Positions 1-10,142 of a DNA stretch of 64,000 nt are shown here, in pieces. This DNA is from Gambelia wislizenii. Lineage: Eukaryota > Chordata > Lepidosauria > Squamata > Crotaphytidae. The stretch spans positions 2,473,501 to 2,537,500 of the forward strand of contig JAUMIR010000012.1 of assembly GCA_030847615.1 (NCBI GenBank), given 5' to 3'. The notes under the pieces were generated by a model. It saw nothing but the letters and a program-made list of their open reading frames with translations, was not told the DNA's origin and made no database searches. The position numbers were made by a program, and so were the translations under genes. How positions within the stretch are numbered: position 1 is the stretch's first letter; every line of letters starts with the position of its first letter.

Positions 1-190
1 TCAGAGCTGTTCGGCAGTGGAACGCACTCCCTCGGAGCGTGGTGGGGTCTCCTTCCTTGGAGGTCTTTAAACAGAGGCTGGATGGCCATCTGTCAGGGAT
101 GCTTTGATCAAGATTTCCTGCATGGCAGGGGGTTGGACTGGATGGCCCTCGTGGTCTCTTCCAACTCTGCAATTCTATGATTCTATGATT
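1..190 (+). repeat. CR1 LINE 3' end
   Basis: This reads as the 3' terminal part of a CR1 retrotransposon. It encodes the end of the ORF2-like tail (a variant of 'SLEVFKQRLDGH') and then the conserved 3' text around 'ttggactggatggccctcg'. It closes in repeated ATTCTATG octamers at about 172-193, the CR1 terminal signature. It lies in the intron before the calcium-channel exon and is 5'-truncated or cut by the window edge. Confidence 0.85.
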
Positions 191-199
191 CTAGGACAC

Positions 200-446
200 G
201 GAGCAATGGGTTCAAACTAGAGGAAAAGAGATTCCGCTTAAACATTAGGAAGAACTTCTTGGCAGTAAGAGCTGTTCAGAAGTGGAACACACTTCCTAGG
301 AGTGCAGTGGAGTCTCCTTCTTTGAAGGTTTTGAAACAGAAGTGAATGGTCATCCATCAGGAGTGCTTTGGTGGTGTCTTCCTGCATGCAGAATGGGGTT
401 GGACTAGATGGCCCTTGTGGTCTCTTCCAACTCTATGATTCTATGA
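200..446 (+). repeat. CR1 LINE 3' end, second copy
   Basis: A second CR1 3' end follows the first in the same orientation. It starts slightly further upstream in the consensus, with a diverged reading of 'GNGFKLEEKRFRLNIRKNF', and again ends in ATTCTATG. The two copies side by side look like two insertions, or one insertion plus a local duplication. Confidence 0.85.
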
Positions 447-564
447 GGTCACGTTGCTGAGAATCTCCCAGAACGTGAAACCTGGCCATGTATTTGTTTT
501 ACTCTTGATCTAGAAATGCCTATCCCCCTCCACCCACATATTGGCTTCTCTCTTTGTATTTTAG

Positions 565-1734
565 GAGGCGATCCAGAGGGATTCCTTGGAAAGCCAGGGT
601 GCAGATTCAAAGGACAGCACACAAGCCGAGGCCTGTGAAAATCAACGGCCCAAGAATCTGTTGCCGAGCACCTTGGGCCCACCTCCGCTCCACCCAGCCC
701 CCTCGTTGTCCTTGCCAGGGAGCCCTCCTCTTCCCCATGCTTCTCTCCACAGGTCAGCTAGCGTCCGTGCCCACAAACACACCTTCAGTCAGCACAGTCT
801 CCCAAGAAGGCCTTCCAGTGGCAACAGCAATCCCGACAGGTCCCTCTTCGAGTCCTCGGACCTGGCCGACGAAGAGGTCAGTCACATCAACAGCTCAGCG
901 GGGGCCTGGGAGGATGGGGCGGACAGTAGGGACCAGTCCGAGTCCCCCTTGGCCTCTCCAGCTCTGTCCCCCGTCCCCCTCAAGAATGGCAGCACACCCA
1001 GCCTGACCACAGGAGGATCCAAAGAGAAAGACTTGAAGAAATTCTACAGTGTGGACACCCGAGGATTCTTGGCCAAACCAATGTGGACCGACGACCACCG
1101 GAGGCATTCCATCGAGATTTGTCCATCCATCACCGATGGGGATCGCAACTTCCCTGAGTCATCGGAGGAGAAGAAACAGCTCCCGTTCCACGGCCATTCA
1201 GAGTCCGAATACATCCACGGGGTCCGTCGCAAGAAGAAAATGAGCCCCCCTTGCATTTCTATAGAGCCTCCCATGGAGGAAGAGAAGAACACGTCGACCC
1301 GCACCAAAGCCTCCGAGAACAGTCTCTTGAGGAGAAGGACCCCCTCGTGCGAGTCCACTGCCTACAGGGACCCCTCGGAGCTCTCCGAGAGCCAGCCCGG
1401 AGATACGGGCTCCAAGGCAGAACGCCGAGGGGGCCCACCGCCCACCTGCCGTGGAGAGCATTTAACCATCCCTAACTTCTCCTTTGAGCAATCCGATGCC
1501 CCCAACTCCACCGGTGGTCTCTCAGAAAGCGGGCCGGTAGGGAGGCTCTCAGCAGATTCCCCACCCGCCGACAGTGTGGCGCTCGAACTGCAAAAGGTGG
1601 ACCACTTGAACACTCAGTGCGGACAACCCGCGCAAAACCACGAGGTTCTCAGTGGGACTCGGAGCCCCCTCCGGAAGCACGGACTGGTCCCCGCAATCAC
1701 AGCGACAGACGGAGAGGTGGACGAACCGGTATAG
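565..1734 (+). CDS. CACNA1H: T-type voltage-gated calcium channel alpha-1H, terminal coding exon (partial gene)
   Basis: This is the last coding exon of a Cav3 channel and encodes 389 residues of the intracellular carboxy tail. The pore domains lie upstream of the window. A pyrimidine-rich acceptor ending in TTTTAG precedes position 565, and the frame opens as EAIQRDSLESQ. Landmarks in order are RSASVRAHKHTF, DEEVSHI, KDLKKFYSVDTRGFL, RRKKKMSPPCIS, LLRRRTPSCES, GEHLTIPNFSFE and the end DEPV. As I remember it, human CACNA1H carries the same blocks (RKKKMSPPCISVEPP, LRRRTPSCE, AEHLTVPSFAFE, end DDPV). CACNA1G is the main alternative and fits the end less well. The tail is rich in Ser and Pro, as expected for a disordered regulatory region of this plasma-membrane low-voltage-activated channel. 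The stop is TAG at 1732-1734. Confidence 0.88.
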   Translation, partial: EAIQRDSLESQGADSKDSTQAEACENQRPKNLLPSTLGPPPLHPAPSLSLPGSPPLPHASLHRSASVRAHKHTFSQHSLPRRPSSGNSNPDRSLFESSDLADEEVSHINSSAGAWEDGADSRDQSESPLASPALSPVPLKNGSTPSLTTGGSKEKDLKKFYSVDTRGFLAKPMWTDDHRRHSIEICPSITDGDRNFPESSEEKKQLPFHGHSESEYIHGVRRKKKMSPPCISIEPPMEEEKNTSTRTKASENSLLRRRTPSCESTAYRDPSELSESQPGDTGSKAERRGGPPPTCRGEHLTIPNFSFEQSDAPNSTGGLSESGPVGRLSADSPPADSVALELQKVDHLNTQCGQPAQNHEVLSGTRSPLRKHGLVPAITATDGEVDEPV

Positions 1735-2350
1735 CTTCCGAGGGGGGGGGCACATCAGGCGCGATGTTTAAGGGCTTTTTTGCCACCGCAAGTGGCTTCG
1801 AAGTGGGAGAAAAGATTGAAAAAGTCACAACTCCGTGATGGACGCTTAAATCCCAAAACACTGGTCTCTCTTTTTTTCTCTCTGTCTCTCTCTTTCTCTT
1901 TCTCTCTTTTAAGCGCTGTGAAGGTTTTGTTCTTGAAGTTTTAAAATAAAATCAAAGAGAACGCTGGTTTTAGAAGCAGCAACAAGGTTCAGGGTAAGGA
2001 AAGGAGATTCGGTGTCACCTTTCTGAGCAACACACGGAGTAACTTTTCCGATTTTTCTTTTCCTTCTCCCTCCCCACCCCCTTCCTTGTGGCGTGGCCTC
2101 GATCACATTGATTTGGGTTTCGGGCCTTTATCTTTTTTAAAGAAAAAACAGTAGAATCTACAAAAAAAAAAAAAACTTTTTTGACTTTTCAAAATGGCAC
2201 CTTTTGTTATTATTATGATTATGATGATTGCACGGGAAGTTGTTCACGAGCAAGCAAAAGTGCCCAGGAAATGCGAGTTGTATATTGTCTGTATATCAGC
2301 AGTTATTATAAATAGAAAATAATGTATTTGAATTTTTTTAAAAAAAGGTT
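1735..2350 (+). other. CACNA1H: CACNA1H 3' UTR (approximate end)
   Basis: No repeat is recognisable after the TAG at 1732-1734. The stretch has a CT-rich run at 1867-1912, an AATAAA at 1945-1950, and AT-rich 3'UTR-like text up to about 2350. The true cleavage site is unknown. A further AATAAA lies at 4306-4311, beyond two hAT insertions, so a long isoform is possible. Confidence 0.6.
1945..1950 (+). promoter_or_regulatory. Candidate polyadenylation signal
   Basis: Canonical AATAAA, 211 bases after the channel stop codon. It may serve a short 3' UTR. No obvious GT-rich downstream element distinguishes it from later candidates. Confidence 0.4.
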
Positions 2351-2739
2351 TTAAAAAAAGAAGACAGACACACAGGCACGCAGGCACAAAAGACCCATGC
2401 ACACAACATATACGTTCACACAAACGTTCTTCTCACCACCGTATACATGTTTTTGTAGAGAACAATGGACCTGATCCAGCTACAGTTAGTCAAATGATCC
2501 CCTCCAAAGCCATGGAATAACCCGGGTTGCCACCAACTTGAGTCCCATGACTTTCAAAAGAATGGACAGTCCAGTCCTACCTTTGGCTACTGGAAGCTGT
2601 GCCGTAGTGGTCCTGATCCAGTGAACTTTACTCAATTATCTCCCATTGAAACAGAGTAACTTGCCCCATTGATTTAAGTAGGAGCCATATTGGTTGGTTC
2701 AACATGTCTTACTCTAAGGTAAGTGTGTATAGGTTAGAG

Positions 2740-3174
2740 CAGGGGCAGGCAACCGGATGGGGGCCCAGGGGACAATTTTCCCCATCGGACTCTCCACACA
2801 CACAAGAACTGCATCCCTCCCCACAGCAAGCCCAAACCGATGTTTCCTTTTGCATTACCTCTCGAAATGCCAACAGGAGATGATATTGTGCCACTTCCTG
2901 TCACCATTTTGAGAAGGTCTGAAGAGGAAAATGGGTGTATGAGTGGATAGTAAGAGGTTCTATAGGGTGGGGGTATTTTCTTGTGCATTAATGCATTGGG
3001 GGGAACTTTCTGCATGGTTTGGGGGCAAAAAATGGCTGAAAAGCATGTGGAGTTTTTTAAAAAAAATATTGGAGGAGTTGGGGGCTTTTAGGGGACTGAT
3101 GGGGGCTTTCGCAGCCACAAAAGTAAGGATCAGGGGCCACATGTGGCCTGTGCACCACAATGTGTCCATCCCTG
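2740..3174. mobile_element. hAT-type non-autonomous DNA element (435 bp)
   Basis: The element begins CAGGGGCAGGCAACC and ends TGTCCATCCCTG, hAT-like inverted termini starting CAG and ending CTG. It is flanked by GGTTAGAG (2732-2739) and GATTAGAG (3175-3182), a 7/8 match that fits the 8-bp hAT target duplication. The inner sequence has no transposase frame. Related but diverged copies occur near 36.4, 46.1 and 52.4 kb. Confidence 0.75.
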
Positions 3175-3313
3175 GATTAGAGACTTCCAATTGGACTTAG
3201 TCATAAGTCTGTTTAGAACAGCAGAGGTAGACTGGATCCCTGTTAGAGTTTTATGGTGGTGTAAATGGCATTGCTGGGGTGATTGGCTCTGCAAGAGTGG
3301 TATCCCATTACAC

Positions 3314-3449
3314 CAGTGATTCCCAAACTCTAGTCTTCCAGGTGTCTTGGACTTCAGCTCCCAGAAGCCTCAGCCACTTTGGCCAATGATCAGGGATTCT
3401 GGGAGGTGAAGTCCAAAATACCTGGAAAACCAGAGTTTGGGAAACACTG
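3314..3449. mobile_element. hAT MITE (136 bp) with perfect target-site duplication
   Basis: It is bounded by CAGTGATTCCCAAACTC and GAGTTTGGGAAACACTG, long inverted repeats with hAT termini. CATTACAC is directly repeated at 3306-3313 and 3450-3457, an exact 8-bp duplication. The centre carries the 'ctgggaggtgaagtcc' text seen in many other palindromic elements of the window. It is too short to encode anything. Confidence 0.85.
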
Positions 3450-3459
3450 CATTACACCA

Positions 3460-4400
3460 ACGTAAGCCATCACACTTGCCTAGGAGCGTTGCCTCGGAGG
3501 TTCCCGAGGAGCGGGCTGGGAGTCCGTTCACCGCGATTGCACCTGCCAACGGCCAGTTGTGTGAGCGATTGCCCAAAGGGTGGGACCCCCAGTACTGCAA
3601 CACAGCGACTCTGGCGTAAATTCAGGTTCCTTAACCGCCACGTAAGATTTTGACCTGAGATGCTACTAACTTTAGCTGGATGTGGGGCTTGTTTATCCCC
3701 CCCCCCCCACTCACCTATAGCAGATTTTTTTCCCCTGTTAACATCAGATTCCCAGCCAGGTGATGTATTGTTAGATCCTATGTGGAAACTGAACAATGCC
3801 GTCTACTGTTCTCTTTCCTTTCGCACCCAAGATATACCTCCCTTTCCTCTCCCCTCTGCATTCTTCAGACTTCATTCCCCAGGGACCTTTTTTCGTGTCT
3901 TTCGCATGGTCCCATCTTCTGCTTGAGTCGTTTTCATTCTACCACCTCGCTGTACGGGATGGAAACCAAAATCACTACTGAACTGTAGCCAGTGCAATAA
4001 CAAATAATGTGATTCTTTCTTTATGGGTACCAAACCTGTCCTTTTGATTTTTATGTATAATCCAGTGAGGTTGGTTGGATGGTTAGCTGTTTTCTTCTTT
4101 CTCTTCCTCTTCTTTTCCGCCTCCTCTTCCTCTTTCTCTTCTTTTTTTTTTTTTTTAAAAAAACAACCCTCCCCTCTCTGTTTTCTTACGGAATTCAGGT
4201 TAAATGTTGCAATAATCTGAACTTTTCAAAGTGCACAACGAGGGATGAAGGTGAGGAAGATTTCCGAAGTCTACGGGAAAAGCAAAACAAAAAAAATTCC
4301 CCACAAATAAATAGTAAATTATTTAAAGATGGTTTGTTTTGTTCACTGCTCTCCAGAGAGTAATCTAGATGGTACAAAACTCACATCGCATCGCATCACA
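3460..4400. other. Intergenic, no repeat recognised
   Basis: No gene and no recognisable dispersed repeat. It holds short CG-containing text at 3480-3620, C-rich and T-rich runs (about 3697-3710 and 4141-4157), and an AATAAA at 4306-4311 that could end a long CACNA1H 3' UTR. Confidence 0.4.
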
Positions 4401-4448
4401 TCCAGAGAGCAGGTGAGCCATACAAAAGCATTCCCACTGCAGAATTTA

Positions 4449-4560
4449 TTACACGCTGCCAAGTGCAGTAGCAGTTTGATACCTCTTGAACTGTCATGAC
4501 TCCATCCTATGGGATTCTGGAATTTGTAGTTTAATGAAGGACTGGGAGGCCCTGCTAAGA
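4449..4560. mobile_element. Half copy of a palindromic MITE
   Basis: Contains the block around 'ctatgggattctggaattt' followed by 'gtagttta', the left arm of the palindromic family also present at 6648, 16351, 16561, 39885 and 54692. The right arm is missing. Confidence 0.6.
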
Positions 4561-4604
4561 GGAGATCTAGGCCTCAATCCAACACCCCTTTAGCATCGCG
4601 CAAA

Positions 4605-5110
4605 TAATCTCTCTCTCTCTCTCTCTGGCTTTTCTTCGCAAACGAAGATTCAGGAAAGACTCATCCCGCACTTTCTGCAAGCGCGCTGATAACTAAAAAG
4701 GCCAATTTGAGATAAACAAGTCCGGTTGCAGAAAGCACAGCAGAAGGTCTCCTTGGGTGATGTTTTTGGGTTGTGATTCTTTCTGCGTTGTTGTTTCTCT
4801 TCAAGACTTGTTCATCGTGAGTTCTCAAATAAGGCTGCCGCATTGTGGATAGTGCGTCTCCATGCCTCCCAATGTGAGGCCAGGGCAGACCATTGTTGGT
4901 GATCAATTTGGCCGAGCCTGAGATGATGTTTCAGGGAGTCCTTGTATCGCTTTTTTGGAGCACCCCTCTTACACTGACCCATGGCGAGTTCACCGTAGAG
5001 TACTATTTTTGGGAGGCGATGGTCCTCCATCCTAGAAACGTGCCCTGCCCAGCACAGCTGTGTTCTCAATATCATGGCCTCAATGCAGGTGATCCCTGCT
5101 TGTGCAAATA
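4605..5110 (-). repeat. LINE fragment encoding the end of a reverse transcriptase ORF
   Basis: Read on the minus strand, this gives a broken polypeptide with MILRTQLCWAGHVSRMEDHR, then LPKIVLYGEL, KRGAPKKRYKDSLK and HWEAWRRTIHNA. This is the C-terminal tail typical of several non-LTR retrotransposon ORF2 proteins (W-GH--RM followed by RYKD). It is 5'-truncated, with no intact catalytic domain. Closely similar copies lie at 50570-51055 and, in part, at 25146-25320. The exact LINE clade is not assigned. Confidence 0.7.
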
Positions 5111-5119
5111 AACACCCAC

Positions 5120-5352
5120 AAAAACAAGTTCGATTCCAGCGGGCTCTAAAGTTCACTCAGCCTTCCATCCTTTCGTAGGTCGGTAAAATGAGTACCCAGC
5201 TTGTGGGGGCAATTAGCTAACACACATTGGAAGCTGTTTAATGCAGTTAGATGTGTAAATAGCTATTGCTTAAAACAATTTGTAAGCCGCTCTGATAGCC
5301 TTGTGGCTGAAGAGCGGGGTATAAATTACTAAATAAATAAAAATAAAAAAAA
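5120..5352 (+). repeat. tRNA-derived SINE
   Basis: Has a B-box-like GTTCGATTCC at 5128-5137, the 'ggtcggtaaaatgagtaccc' body, then 'gtaagccgctctgatagcc' and an AAATAAATAAA tail. This is a tRNA-derived head joined to a LINE-type 3' end, common in sauropsid genomes. A minus-strand tail of the same family is at 12690-12822. Confidence 0.7.
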
Positions 5353-5354
5353 TA

Positions 5355-5622
5355 TGCTACATGAGCACAACACAATCCCCCTGCAGGATAGCAAAATTGC
5401 ACCACACACATCAGTGACTAGGTGCCATTGTGCAGTACACAATATATGAGCCACAACCACAATGCAAATGTATAGGATGAACAACCACCATGCACAGCCA
5501 CAATGCACAATGCACAACTTGCAAAGACAAGGCACAGAAGAGCACACTGTCTGCGCAACTCTGTTTCTGCCTCTATTAGCAGAATACATCCATTGTGCAA
5601 TGGTGACCTTTGGACCCAGCAT
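5355..5622. repeat. Dispersed repeat of unknown class (intact empty site)
   Basis: Rich in TGCACA-like text. It is homologous to 9110-9319 plus 9577-9640: both copies share 'cagtgactaggtgccatt' (with small changes), 'gcgcaactctg' and 'agcagaata'. This copy has no insertion after 'agcagaata', while the second copy carries a MITE there. No coding capacity. The family is not recognised. Confidence 0.55.
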
Positions 5623-6640
5623 GTGTAGGATGATGTACGTGTACGTATGTCCCTGGAAGAATTCTGGCCAGATTCTCTTTGGATCTTTACGTGCTTTTCA
5701 TACATGGGGGGGTTCCGAAAATCCAGAGGGGCATTCCAAAAAAGGTATGAAATGAAATCTTAAGAAGGCAGGGAGAAAACAGAAAACAGTTCATTGGTGA
5801 CTGGGTTCATACGCAGCGACCACAGAGTATAGACTGCTATAGAGTGCTGGGGGTAGGGTTAGGGTTAGAGCTAACCCAAATAGAGCTCATCCAGATGGAA
5901 CAGGCATCTTGAGAGGATGCGGTATTTGCTACTGTAGTTCTTGGAGTTTTGTTTTTTCAATCTAAATTACATTTCTGTTATCCCAGCCTATTTTCTGGCA
6001 ATTCCCAGCACCAGCCGCAACATTTTATTCCCACCCTGGGAGTGGGTTTCTTTTTAATTCCAAAAGATATCAGAGCAATATGTTCCCTTCTCTTCTCCTC
6101 TTTGATTTCTTAAACTTTTTTTTTAGACTTACAACACTATTGTGCCTCAGTGAAATGACACTTATGAATTCTATAATTCTAGTTCGATAATATTAAAGAG
6201 GTGAACATTTGCCCTTCAAATCACAGGACCAGCTCAGAAAACTATGTCCTGTTTTTGTGTGTGTGTGTGTGTTTTAAACACCTTTGGAAGAACCCATACA
6301 GATCCAAGAAATTGCTACAAATGGCCACCTAAAAAAGAATGGAATGAATGGGCAGAGAGGAAGCAACAACCAACAAAAGCCAAGGAACTGTACTGCAAGA
6401 ACTCATGCATCTTTAGGCCAGTTTAGGAGAGTCCATCTAAAAACAAAGGAAGTGTGTACTTTCTCCCTTTCAATTTTTAAAAGTCCGCATCAGATTTAAA
6501 TTGAATTATTTTGAGAAATCTTAGCTGACTCATCAAATTTATTAATAAATCAGGGGGCAACCCTACAGGTCACAAAACACATTGAAGGGAGGATGGGGCT
6601 CGGGCACAGATTCTGCTCCTCCGTCATATTGCATGCTTAC
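5623..6640. other. Intergenic, no gene seen
   Basis: Mostly unclassified sequence. It holds a short telomere-like motif at 5851-5877 and a (GT)n run at 6257-6273. Confidence 0.4.
5851..5877. repeat. Short interstitial telomere-like motif
   Basis: Contains GGGTTAGGGTTAG followed within a few bases by CTAACCC, so about two direct TTAGGG units face a single inverted unit. It is too short to call a chromosome fusion remnant. Confidence 0.45.
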
Positions 6641-6647
6641 ATCCATT

Positions 6648-6820
6648 CAATCTGGCTTTAACTGCCATGGCTGCACCCTATGGAATCCTGGGATTTGTAG
6701 CCTGAAGAGGCACTAGAGCTATCTGGCTGGGAATTCTAAGTATCTCTCCCCAAACTATAAATCCCCAGGGTTGCACAGGAGGAAGCCATGGCAGTTAAAG
6801 CCATATTGAAGTGCTAAAAC
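6648..6820. mobile_element. Palindromic MITE
   Basis: The arms read 'tggctttaactgccatggct' and, at the other end, 'agccatggcagttaaagcca', a perfect 20-bp inverted pair. The inner part carries 'gggatttgtag' facing 'ctataaatcccc'. The same family lies in B9D1 intron 1. Confidence 0.75.
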
Positions 6821-6949
6821 TGTAGGATGAACGAGACTTTGGAAGGGGAGGGCTATACAAGCAGACTCCGGTTACCACATCAGAAGGTTGGAAGTATGCA
6901 GTGAGTGCCAGCCAATGGCCCCTGTATCCATGGAGCAGTAAATCTGCTC

Positions 6950-7710
6950 TGGGATTTAATCCAAACTTTAAAGGAGCTTATCCATGATACAGAACCCATA
7001 CGATAGGAGCAGAATCCATCCAGTGTGGGTTGGTGGCCCCCAGGTCAATGGAAAGCTGAAACTGCTCTTGCGTTTCCACCTGAAGTTTCAAAGAGCATGC
7101 CAAACCTTAGTTAGGATATATCTTTTTAAAATGCAGATTAAAACCCACACAGCAGACTCAATGCTCCCCACTGACACAAAAAGCCCCTGGCTGACAAGGC
7201 CCTGGGTTCAGAAAATGCTGATACAAGTTATAAACTGGATCTTTGCATTGCTATTTTAATTAGGATTAAAATCCCTAATGCATTTGGTTGGAGAGAGGGG
7301 GGACGCAGGTGCAAAAATCACCATTTCTGGATCTACTCCTTGGGGATGAGAAGCAAAGATCAATCTGAGACAAAGAGGTGTCTCTTTCGGATACTCCGAA
7401 AGCATTTTCTGAGGTTGCTTTTGAAAGTGATGCATTTCTCTCTCTCTCTTAAGAAAAGAAAAAGAGGTCTAGAGTCTAATGAAGGCTTCAAGGAAAAAGA
7501 AAAAGACACTGTGTCATTAAGATGCATCCCTTGCATTAAAAGCTTTCACGGGGCAGGTTTTATGGATCAAGTCAATTTAATTATTTATCCTGAAAAGCTT
7601 GTGCAAATATTGAGACACGCTTAATTAGTATTCATGCCGCCTCTATGATCTTGTAATGCAGGGAGAGATTAAAGGCTGCCTCTAATTGAATTAGGGCTGT
7701 GTCCATGTTA
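6950..7710. other. Repeat-free, AT-rich block; candidate conserved non-coding element
   Basis: No recognised repeat and no convincing ORF. It contains clusters of homeodomain-type cores: TTTTAATTAGGATTAAAA near 7252-7269, TCAATTTAATTATTTATCC near 7573-7591, GCTTAATTAGTATTCATG near 7619-7636, and CTAATTGAATTAG near 7682-7694. This composition is typical of vertebrate developmental enhancers. Function is inferred only. Confidence 0.35.
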
Positions 7711-8660
7711 CTTTCAGGGGTGGGGGGCAGAGGGACCTGTTTTCCACTTGATTCATGAAGCAGGAGAAGGAGAAAAGGAAAACCAGGGGGGATTTCAAAG
7801 TCCCCAGAAGCTCATCTGTAACCTCCGAGTACCCTTGCCTCTTGCTGAAAGACTGAAAACTGCTAATTGCTGGTAGAAATTGTTCTGCAAGAACAGATTT
7901 TAATACCCTCTGACATTTCACAGACGAAAACCGGGTCACGTGTTAGTCGAGGTGGCAAAAGAACAGGCAAGCTGGGAGATGCTGCAGCAGTTTGCTTTTG
8001 CCTGTGCCGACTGGGAAGGGCAAGAAAACCAAATCCTCTCTTCCCTTAAACTTTTGCACTTTGAGCTCACTTTGCAGCCACTGATGTAAGCTGAGGACAA
8101 AGAGGGAAAGTGAGAGGACAAGAGAAACTGAGACATTTTAAAAGCAGCTGAAAAAAATGTGAACATGGGGAGGGCCCTTTCAAAGACCCACAGAATTGTC
8201 GATAGGAAGGAACACCCTGAAGTCATCTAGTCCAACCTTTTGAGAGTTAATTTTTCCAGACTTTGTACTGGAACAGGAGATGAAGAAGAAAACTTTTCAC
8301 AGCTCTGTTTCGAACAACTCTACAAACAGAATACATGGGAGTTGGGGTCCGGCCAAATAAAGTTTTCCAAGCTCTGCTTTGGACAAGAAAGGGTCTACAG
8401 TACCTGGTCCAAAGCACCTTGCATCATTGGGGCACCCAGAGCACCCAGAGATAGACAGGTAATTTTCAAGACAGTGCTCTCACCTTGAGATTCCTCCCTT
8501 TCTTTCTGAGGTCTAGCAAAGACCATCCAGGCCCTGAGATCTGGGAAACCTATTTGGCAATGTCTGGGCAGGACAACTGACAACCTCACAGAGTTAACCA
8601 CAGCAAAAACTTCCCTGACAGGTGGCCATCCAGCCTCCTAAAAAGGGACCTTCAAGCATC
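7711..8660. other. Intergenic, mostly unclassified; short CR1 piece
   Basis: No gene. A minus-strand CR1 3' scrap ('catctagtccaacctttt') is at about 8192-8242. The rest is unclassified. Confidence 0.4.
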
Positions 8661-8663
8661 ATT

Positions 8664-9050
8664 TGGTCAAAGGATGGGCAACAGCATGGGATTTGGGGGC
8701 TAGTTTCCCACCCTCAGACATCTCCCCATGGGCCACACACACCCACAACAAGCCTTAATGTCTGCAGTCCCCCCTCAAAATGGTGACCAGAAGTGACATT
8801 GTGTGAATGCCTCCCTAAATCAAAAAGGTCTTCTCCTGCCAGCAGAAAGACAGCAGGGAGGGAGCCAGTCAGACCTTCCATGGAAGGGAGTTCCGTGGCC
8901 TGGGAGCAGCCACGGAGAAGGCTCTCTCGCTGTCCTGCGTCCCCTTCAAATGCGCCTGTGAGGGTGGTGGGACTGAGACAAAACCACAGAGAGAGAGATC
9001 TTAAAGCTGGGGCGGGCTCGTGGGCATCTCCAGTATTGTACCACTTCTTT
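8664..9050. repeat. Half hAT element followed by an L2-like LINE 3' fragment
   Basis: Positions 8671-8790 resemble the left half of the 2740-3174 hAT family ('ggatgggcaacag', 'gggccacac'). Positions 8791-9050 carry the LINE 3' block with 'ggaagggagttccgtggcct', 'gagcagccacggagaaggct' and 'gtgagggtggtgggactgag'. This block recurs at 28850-29040 (-), 35505-36290 (+) and 48120-48240 (+). Confidence 0.5.
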
Positions 9051-9109
9051 GACTAGATACAATCCCAATACTTATAGCCGCTTCAATCCATCCTCCTCTC
9101 AGCATAGTG

Positions 9110-9319
9110 TATATCCACCAATGGGAATATGCTTTGCCCAGCACTGTGCAAACCCCATGCAAAACAGCACCATTTTGCCACACATGTCAGTGACTGGGTG
9201 CCGTTATGTGCAAACACAAAGCACAACTAAAATGCTCAAGGCACAGTGCAGCGCATGCAACAATGTGCAACATTGCTGTATGCGCAACTCTGCTTCCCCA
9301 CCATTGTCAGCAGAATATG
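9110..9319. repeat. Dispersed repeat of unknown class, left part (interrupted)
   Basis: Second copy of the repeat at 5355-5622. It is interrupted at 'agcagaatatgta' by the MITE at 9320-9576 and resumes after it. Confidence 0.55.
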
Positions 9320-9576
9320 TACAGTTGGACTCCCATACCCGCAGAACCAAGATCAGCAGTTTTGGTTATCCGTGAGACACAAAACAGAACACACACCATA
9401 GAGTCTTCCTAGAGAGGCATCCTCTCTAGACATTTTCTAGGTCCTCCAAGGCAATTCTATGGTATTTTAAACCAGAAGTCCCATTATTTTCAATGGTGTT
9501 CGCTGTTGTCTGTGGTTTCCGGTAACCACAGTAAGTCCGGGAACCGAACCCCTGCGGATATGGGGGTCCGACTGTA
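9320..9576. mobile_element. TA-inserted MITE (Tc1/mariner-Tigger type), 257 bp
   Basis: Termini read TACAGTTGGACTCCCATACC and, at the other end, GGATATGGGGGTCCGACTGTA. These are inverted repeats with CAG/CTG ends and TA on both sides. The inner text ('ctagaggcatcctctctag', 'ggtcctccaaggcaattcta') is shared with 18060-18327 and 27703-27913. No transposase. Confidence 0.8.
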
Positions 9577-9800
9577 TTCACCATGTTGCAATTTGGTGAA
9601 TACTTCAACCTGTATTCACAGCACAAGTTATTGCATATATTATGTGTGTGCGTGTCTTTGTGTGTGAGTGTGTATATATACACACACATATATATATTAC
9701 TAATGGGATGCAAGCCAATATCTGCTGCAGTACACACCAATCCTTTGGCCACAACCAGAGGCACACCCTTGCCCCCAAAAAGGCCAACTACCACCAACAT
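9577..9800. repeat. Dispersed repeat, right part, with GT/TA dinucleotide run
   Basis: Continues the interrupted repeat ('caccatgttgcaatttggtg'). It contains a mixed (GT)n/(TA)n run at about 9641-9700. Positions 9800-10140 after it are unclassified. Confidence 0.45.
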
Positions 9801-10142
9801 AGTGAAGCAGCGATTCTTCAGTCATAGGGGAGTTTTTGCTGGTCAGAAGAGTTTGCAAAAAAATTCCCAGTCCATTGAGGGTCATGGTCAGTAATGAAGG
9901 AAAAACAAAGGCCAAGCATATCTGCCTCAGATCTGGGCAGAGATGAGTCACAACCTCCCTCAGCTCTTCTTCTGTACAAGGAGCCGGCTAAAAATAAAAC
10001 AACTTTGTGCATCTGAGGGGCACCAGAGGTGTTGTAAAGGGGTGGATGCACAAAAGACATTTTCCTACCAGCAAGTGGTGGGAAATATTCAAATCACAAT
10101 CTTCTGTCCATGCTGTAGTCCATGGAAAAACCAACAACATGG

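Noticed and set aside
586..1734. CACNA1G as the identity of the first gene
   Set aside because: The tail blocks LRRRTPSCES and GEHLTIPNFSFE and the end DEPV fit my recollection of CACNA1H. The neighbourhood (B9D1, EPN2) also fits CACNA1H in birds. Only the last exon is visible, so some doubt remains.
4812..5156. Host gene on the minus strand (114-residue ORF)
   Set aside because: The W-GH--RM and RYKD motifs are the C-terminus of a retrotransposon protein, and a second copy lies at 50570-51055.
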